A DNA stretch of 64,000 nt from Clostridium sp. KNHs205 (GTDB lineage Bacteria > Bacillota > Clostridia > Lachnospirales > Lachnospiraceae). Within the stretch, counting starts at the first letter, position 1, and every line of letters begins with the position of its first letter. Made by a program: the position numbers and the translations under genes. The DNA is taken from positions 2,465,501-2,529,500 of the forward strand of contig NZ_JNLE01000003.1 in assembly GCF_000702945.1 (NCBI RefSeq), given 5' to 3'. Shown piece by piece: positions 60,598-64,000 of this stretch. Under the pieces are notes generated by a model, which was not told where the DNA came from, did no database searches, and worked only from the letters and a program-made list of their open reading frames with translations.

Positions 60598-61917
60598 ATG
60601 TTCTGGGTAGAGTTGATTATTGTTCTGGCTATAATTTTCTGGGGCGTTCGCAGGGGAGGAACTTTCCTGGCTATGGCAGGTGGTGTTGGCATGTTGATAA
60701 TGACTTTTGTTTTACGTGTAAAACCATCAGATCCGCCAATTACAGTTATTTTAATTATGATTGCAGTAATTTGTGCAGCTTCAACCATGCAGGCTTGTGG
60801 GGGGCTGGAGTTTATGGTTAAGATAGCGGAAAAGATTCTTCGCAGGAATCCACAAATGATAACTGTTTTGGCACCTGTTGTATCTTATTTATTTACATTT
60901 ATGTGTGGCACCGGTCATATTGTGTACAGTTTGCTTCCGGTTATCAATGAAATATCCATAGAGACTGGTGTTCGTCCGGAACGTCCAATATCTGCGGCAA
61001 TCGTTTCTTCACAGCAAGCAATCACAGCATGCCCTATCGCAGCAGCAACCGTTGCAATACTTGCTTTTATGGCAGAGTCCTCTTATACATCAGTAAACCT
61101 GTTCACATTATTACTTGTATGTGTTCCTGCGACGTTGATAGGTACAATTGCCGCTGCATTTTTTGTTATAAAAAAGGGCAAAGAGTTAGTAGATGACCCA
61201 GAGTTTCAGGCTCGTGTTGCTGCAGGACTTATTGAGGATTTTTCAAAGAAAACAGTGATAGAAAAACCTGCTACAAAAAATGCAAAGATATCCGTAACTA
61301 TTTTCTTAACTGCAATGGTAGTAATTGTTTTGTTAGGGGCATTCAATTCCTTTATTCCTAAATTTGCTGATGATTCTGTATTGCCCATGACTTCTGTAAT
61401 TGAAATTTTTATGCTTGTAGCCGCTGCAATTATGGTTATTGCCTGCAAGCTTGATAGTGATAAGATTTTAGATCAGCCGGTTTTTCGCACAGGTATGTTT
61501 GCAGTTGTTTTAGCATTTGGTTTTTGCTGGTTAGTAAATACGTTTATTGGAGATCAGGCTTCCTTTATTACTGAGAACATGTCTGCTTTGACTAACAAAT
61601 ATCCATGGATCTACATAATTGCCGTATTTATTGTTGGTGCTATTACAACAAGCCAGTCATCCACAACAATGATTATGGTTCCCATTGGTATTGCGTTAGG
61701 ACTTCCTGCTAATATAATTGTTGCGGGTTGGATTGCTTGCTCTTCGAATTATTTTATTCCTGCATCAGGCCAGTGTGTTGCTGCACTTGCATTTGACTCT
61801 GCAGGTACCACTAAGATCGGAAAATTCGTTTTGAATCATAGCTATATGGTTCCCGGTTTGGTTTGCACAGTTGTTTCTGTTTTGGCTGCGATTGGCCTTG
61901 GAGCAATTGTGTTCTAA
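60598..61917 (+). CDS. Dcu-family transporter, probable Amadori-compound/amino-acid conjugate uptake (FraA-like)
   Basis: A 439-residue protein with about 11-12 helices and GAGGAGG before the ATG. The sequence (FMCGTGHIVYSLLPVINEIS, SSQQAITACPIAAATVAILA, and TTSQSSTTMIMVPIGIALGL) is of the anaerobic C4-dicarboxylate transporter DcuA/B kind. In Salmonella the fructose-asparagine transporter FraA is of a related type, as I recall. Placed between two deglycase genes, a GntR gene and a PfkB kinase gene, it more likely imports an Amadori compound than C4 acids. Confidence 0.8.
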   Translation: MFWVELIIVLAIIFWGVRRGGTFLAMAGGVGMLIMTFVLRVKPSDPPITVILIMIAVICAASTMQACGGLEFMVKIAEKILRRNPQMITVLAPVVSYLFTFMCGTGHIVYSLLPVINEISIETGVRPERPISAAIVSSQQAITACPIAAATVAILAFMAESSYTSVNLFTLLLVCVPATLIGTIAAAFFVIKKGKELVDDPEFQARVAAGLIEDFSKKTVIEKPATKNAKISVTIFLTAMVVIVLLGAFNSFIPKFADDSVLPMTSVIEIFMLVAAAIMVIACKLDSDKILDQPVFRTGMFAVVLAFGFCWLVNTFIGDQASFITENMSALTNKYPWIYIIAVFIVGAITTSQSSTTMIMVPIGIALGLPANIIVAGWIACSSNYFIPASGQCVAALAFDSAGTTKIGKFVLNHSYMVPGLVCTVVSVLAAIGLGAIVF

Positions 61918-62038
61918 TAACGACTGTCGATTAGCTTACTCTGATTGCAGCTGATGGCATTGAATGATATTTTCATTGGCTTCGGCTGCGGTCCGGGAAA
62001 TCAGAAATATAAACAAAACATAAAAGGAGAGTGAAACA

Positions 62039-63028
62039 ATGGAATACAAGAGTACAGACATTAAGAAGATTATTGAGGAAATTCTAGAACAGAAGAAAGA
62101 CAAAGGTGGATTAAAATCCCTTTATTTCGTTGGATGCGGTGGTTCATTAGGGGCGCTTTATCCTGCAAAGACATTTATGGAAAGAGAGTGTGCAGGTATT
62201 AAGTCTGCCTGGATAAACAGCAATGAATTTGTTCACAGTATGCCAAAGGATTTTGGAGAGAATTCTATCATCTGCCTTGCCTGCCATAAAGGAAATACGC
62301 CGGAAACAATCCGTGCAGCAGCACTTGGCAAAGAAGCAGGTGCAACTGTTATAATCCTGACCTGGTTACAGGAATCTGAAATCATCCAGTACGGTGATTA
62401 TATTGTTCGTTATGCTTTTGGTGAGGATAAAGATATAGCAGGAGAAAAGACCATATGTGGATTGCTTGTTGCAGTTGAACTGCTGAATCAGACGAAAGGG
62501 TATGAAAACTACGGTAACTTCCTGCAAGGTGTTGGCATGATCGATCGTATCGTAAAAAATGCATGCAAACATGTAGAGAAACGTGCACTGGTATTTGCAG
62601 AAAACCACAAAGACGATGATGTAATCTACACAATGGCCAGTGGCGCCGGATATGGTGCGGCATATATGGAAAGTATCTGTATCTTCATGGAAATGCAGTG
62701 GATTAATTCAAACAGCATTCACAGCGGTGAGTATTTTCATGGTCCCTTCGAAATAACAGATGCAAATATCCCCTTTGTAATACAGATTTCAGAAGGACCA
62801 ACCCGTCCATTGGATGAGAGGGCATTGAAGTTTTTAACTACCTATGCGAAGCGTATCGAAGTTCTGGATGCGAAGGAGCTCGGACTTTCCACGATTGATT
62901 CCTCTGTTGTTGATTACTTTAACCATTCGTTGTTCAACAATGTATATCCGGTTTATAACCAGGCACTTGCAATGGTGCGTGAGCATCCGCTGAGTACCCG
63001 TCGTTATATGTGGAAGGTTGAGTATTAA
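62039..63028 (+). CDS. FraB/FrlB-type 6-phospho-Amadori deglycase, copy 2
   Basis: A 329-residue SIS-domain protein with AAAGGAGAGTG upstream, 122 bp after the transporter gene and probably in its operon. It has all the blocks of copy 1, including GCGGSLGALYPA and SIHSGEYFHGPFEI. It differs at 24 positions, several clustered (residues about 152-185 and the SEGPTRPLDER loop), while the DNA has many silent changes. The duplication is therefore old and retained. Function as for copy 1; the clustered differences may shift substrate choice or expression. Confidence 0.88.
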   Translation: MEYKSTDIKKIIEEILEQKKDKGGLKSLYFVGCGGSLGALYPAKTFMERECAGIKSAWINSNEFVHSMPKDFGENSIICLACHKGNTPETIRAAALGKEAGATVIILTWLQESEIIQYGDYIVRYAFGEDKDIAGEKTICGLLVAVELLNQTKGYENYGNFLQGVGMIDRIVKNACKHVEKRALVFAENHKDDDVIYTMASGAGYGAAYMESICIFMEMQWINSNSIHSGEYFHGPFEITDANIPFVIQISEGPTRPLDERALKFLTTYAKRIEVLDAKELGLSTIDSSVVDYFNHSLFNNVYPVYNQALAMVREHPLSTRRYMWKVEY

Positions 63029-63152
63029 TTTGGCAGTGAAGAAAAGTAGGAGAGTAAAGAGTGAAAGGTAAAATCTTACACTCGCCCTGATTTTGTAAAC
63101 GTGCTATAGCAAGCCTTAAGATTGCTAAAGAGCACATAGATAGGAGCCCAGA

Positions 63153-64000
63153 ATGAAGAATTGTAGAATTATTTCCATTGGAGATAATGTATGTGATAAG
63201 TATCTTTCCCGTGGAAAAATGTATCCTGGCGGACAGTGTGTAAATACTTGTGTTTATGCGAAAATGAATGGCATGGATACTGCCTATCTTGGGAAATATG
63301 GAAGTGATGAAGTTGCAAAATATGTACAGAAAACCTTAAAAGACATTGGAGTTGATGACAGCCATAGCCGTCATTTTGAAGGAGAGAATGGATTTGCTTT
63401 GGTTACTTTGTTTAACAATGACCGCGTATTTTTAGGATCTAATAAGGGCGGAATAGCAAAGGAACACCCTTTTGATTTTACACAGGAAGACTATGAGTAT
63501 ATCAAAAACTTTCAGATTATATATACAAATTTAAATAGTTATATAGAAGAAAATCTAGCAGAATTGAAGGAAACAGGCATACCGATTGCTTATGATTTTT
63601 CTACCAGATGGACTGATGAATACTTAGAAAAGGTGTGTCCGCATATTACTGTGGCTATTCTGTCCTGTGCACATTTGACAGCGGAACAACGTGAGAGTGA
63701 AATGAAAAAGGTTCAGGAGTTTGGGGTTCCCATTGTCCTTGGAACAATCGGTGAAGAAGGGTCTTATGTTCTCTATAAAAATAAGTTTATATATGCTTTG
63801 GCAGTTCAGGCAGATGATGTAATTGATACCATGGGGGCAGGTGATTCTTACTTTGCTACTTTTCTTTACTCCCTGCTGGAATCCTCAAAAACAGGGGAGC
63901 TTTTAGAAGGCACGGAGGAAGAAATGACTGAACGCCTGAAAGCTGCTATGAATAAAGGTGCCGTATTTTCTGCAAAGGTTTGTGCCATGGAAGGTGCCTT
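63153..64000 (+). CDS. PfkB-family kinase, FrlD/FraD-like (3' partial)
   Basis: 282 complete codons lie in the window; the gene runs on past the end. The ATG at 63153 follows TAGGAGCC. The N-terminus IISIGDNVCDKYLSRGKMYPGGQCVN is the PfkB sugar-binding start, and DTMGAGDSYFATF is the C-terminal signature with the catalytic Asp and the anion hole. FrlD and FraD phosphorylate the fructosamine at O6 so that the deglycase can act. Only about 125 bp separates it from deglycase copy 2. Confidence 0.9.
   Translation, partial: MKNCRIISIGDNVCDKYLSRGKMYPGGQCVNTCVYAKMNGMDTAYLGKYGSDEVAKYVQKTLKDIGVDDSHSRHFEGENGFALVTLFNNDRVFLGSNKGGIAKEHPFDFTQEDYEYIKNFQIIYTNLNSYIEENLAELKETGIPIAYDFSTRWTDEYLEKVCPHITVAILSCAHLTAEQRESEMKKVQEFGVPIVLGTIGEEGSYVLYKNKFIYALAVQADDVIDTMGAGDSYFATFLYSLLESSKTGELLEGTEEEMTERLKAAMNKGAVFSAKVCAMEGA

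Noticed and set aside
60598..61917. Anaerobic C4-dicarboxylate transporter for fumarate respiration
   Set aside because: Family resemblance is real, but flanking deglycases, GntR and PfkB kinase make Amadori-compound uptake more likely.

Overview
The window looks like chromosome from an anaerobic, AT-rich, plant-polymer-degrading Firmicute, most likely a clostridial Lachnospiraceae (an Anaerocolumna / Lachnoclostridium type organism). This rests on gene content: GH16, GH5, GH18 and GH3 glycosidases, a TcdR/UviA-like sigma factor with a holin, an ECF transporter S component, a LuxR-type LAL regulator, a fructosamine-type Amadori utilisation locus, and strong AGGAGG ribosome binding sites. No rRNA, tRNA or CRISPR array was seen.

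Layout. 1-12593: the 3' end of a trans-AT polyketide synthase operon. It has a last module KS-DH-KR-ACP-ACP-thioesterase. It is followed by a HIT/GalT-like nucleotidyltransferase, a CofD/YvcK-like protein, a HAD phosphatase, a GT1 glycosyltransferase, a PksH-like enoyl-CoA hydratase and a PksG-like HMG-CoA synthase. The product is probably a beta-branched, glycosylated polyketide. 12594-14251: decayed DNA with an IS21 IstA remnant. 14252-18595 (minus strand): a TetR-containing operon with two CDP-alcohol phosphatidyltransferases, two flavodoxin-like proteins and a membrane sensor-like protein. 18871-24328: an ABC-2 exporter followed by a LAL-type LuxR regulator. 25090-29994: a large secreted GH16 beta-glucanase. 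30688-33795: an ECF S component, a fluoride-riboswitch-controlled CLC-F antiporter and an SDR stress oxidoreductase. 33888-34489: an orphan toxin C-terminus with a putative immunity gene. 34714-37972: a sigma factor, holin, lipoprotein and phage-type lysozyme. 38546-41279: a DinG-type helicase and a monofunctional transglycosylase. 41924-46275: a GH5 endoglucanase, a DUF1801 protein and a GH18 chitinase. 46582-50076: LysR, SemiSWEET, esterase and AraC genes. 50671-57091: a GPH sugar symporter, a GH3 beta-glucosidase and a secreted M19-like dipeptidase. 58176-64000: a GntR-controlled fra/frl-type Amadori-product locus with two deglycase copies.

The most striking pattern is regulatory. The promoter TTTACA-N16-CTCTTT occurs three times: in front of the sigma-holin operon, in front of the lysozyme gene, and about 10 kb away in front of the GH16 glucanase. 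This is the form expected for TcdR-family sigma factors. It suggests a self-activating sigma/holin/lysozyme module that co-expresses, and may help release, a glycoside hydrolase. A second recurring pattern is short tandem repeats (period 10-22 bp) directly after stop codons, plus expanded in-frame repeats inside genes, most extreme in the PKS linkers.
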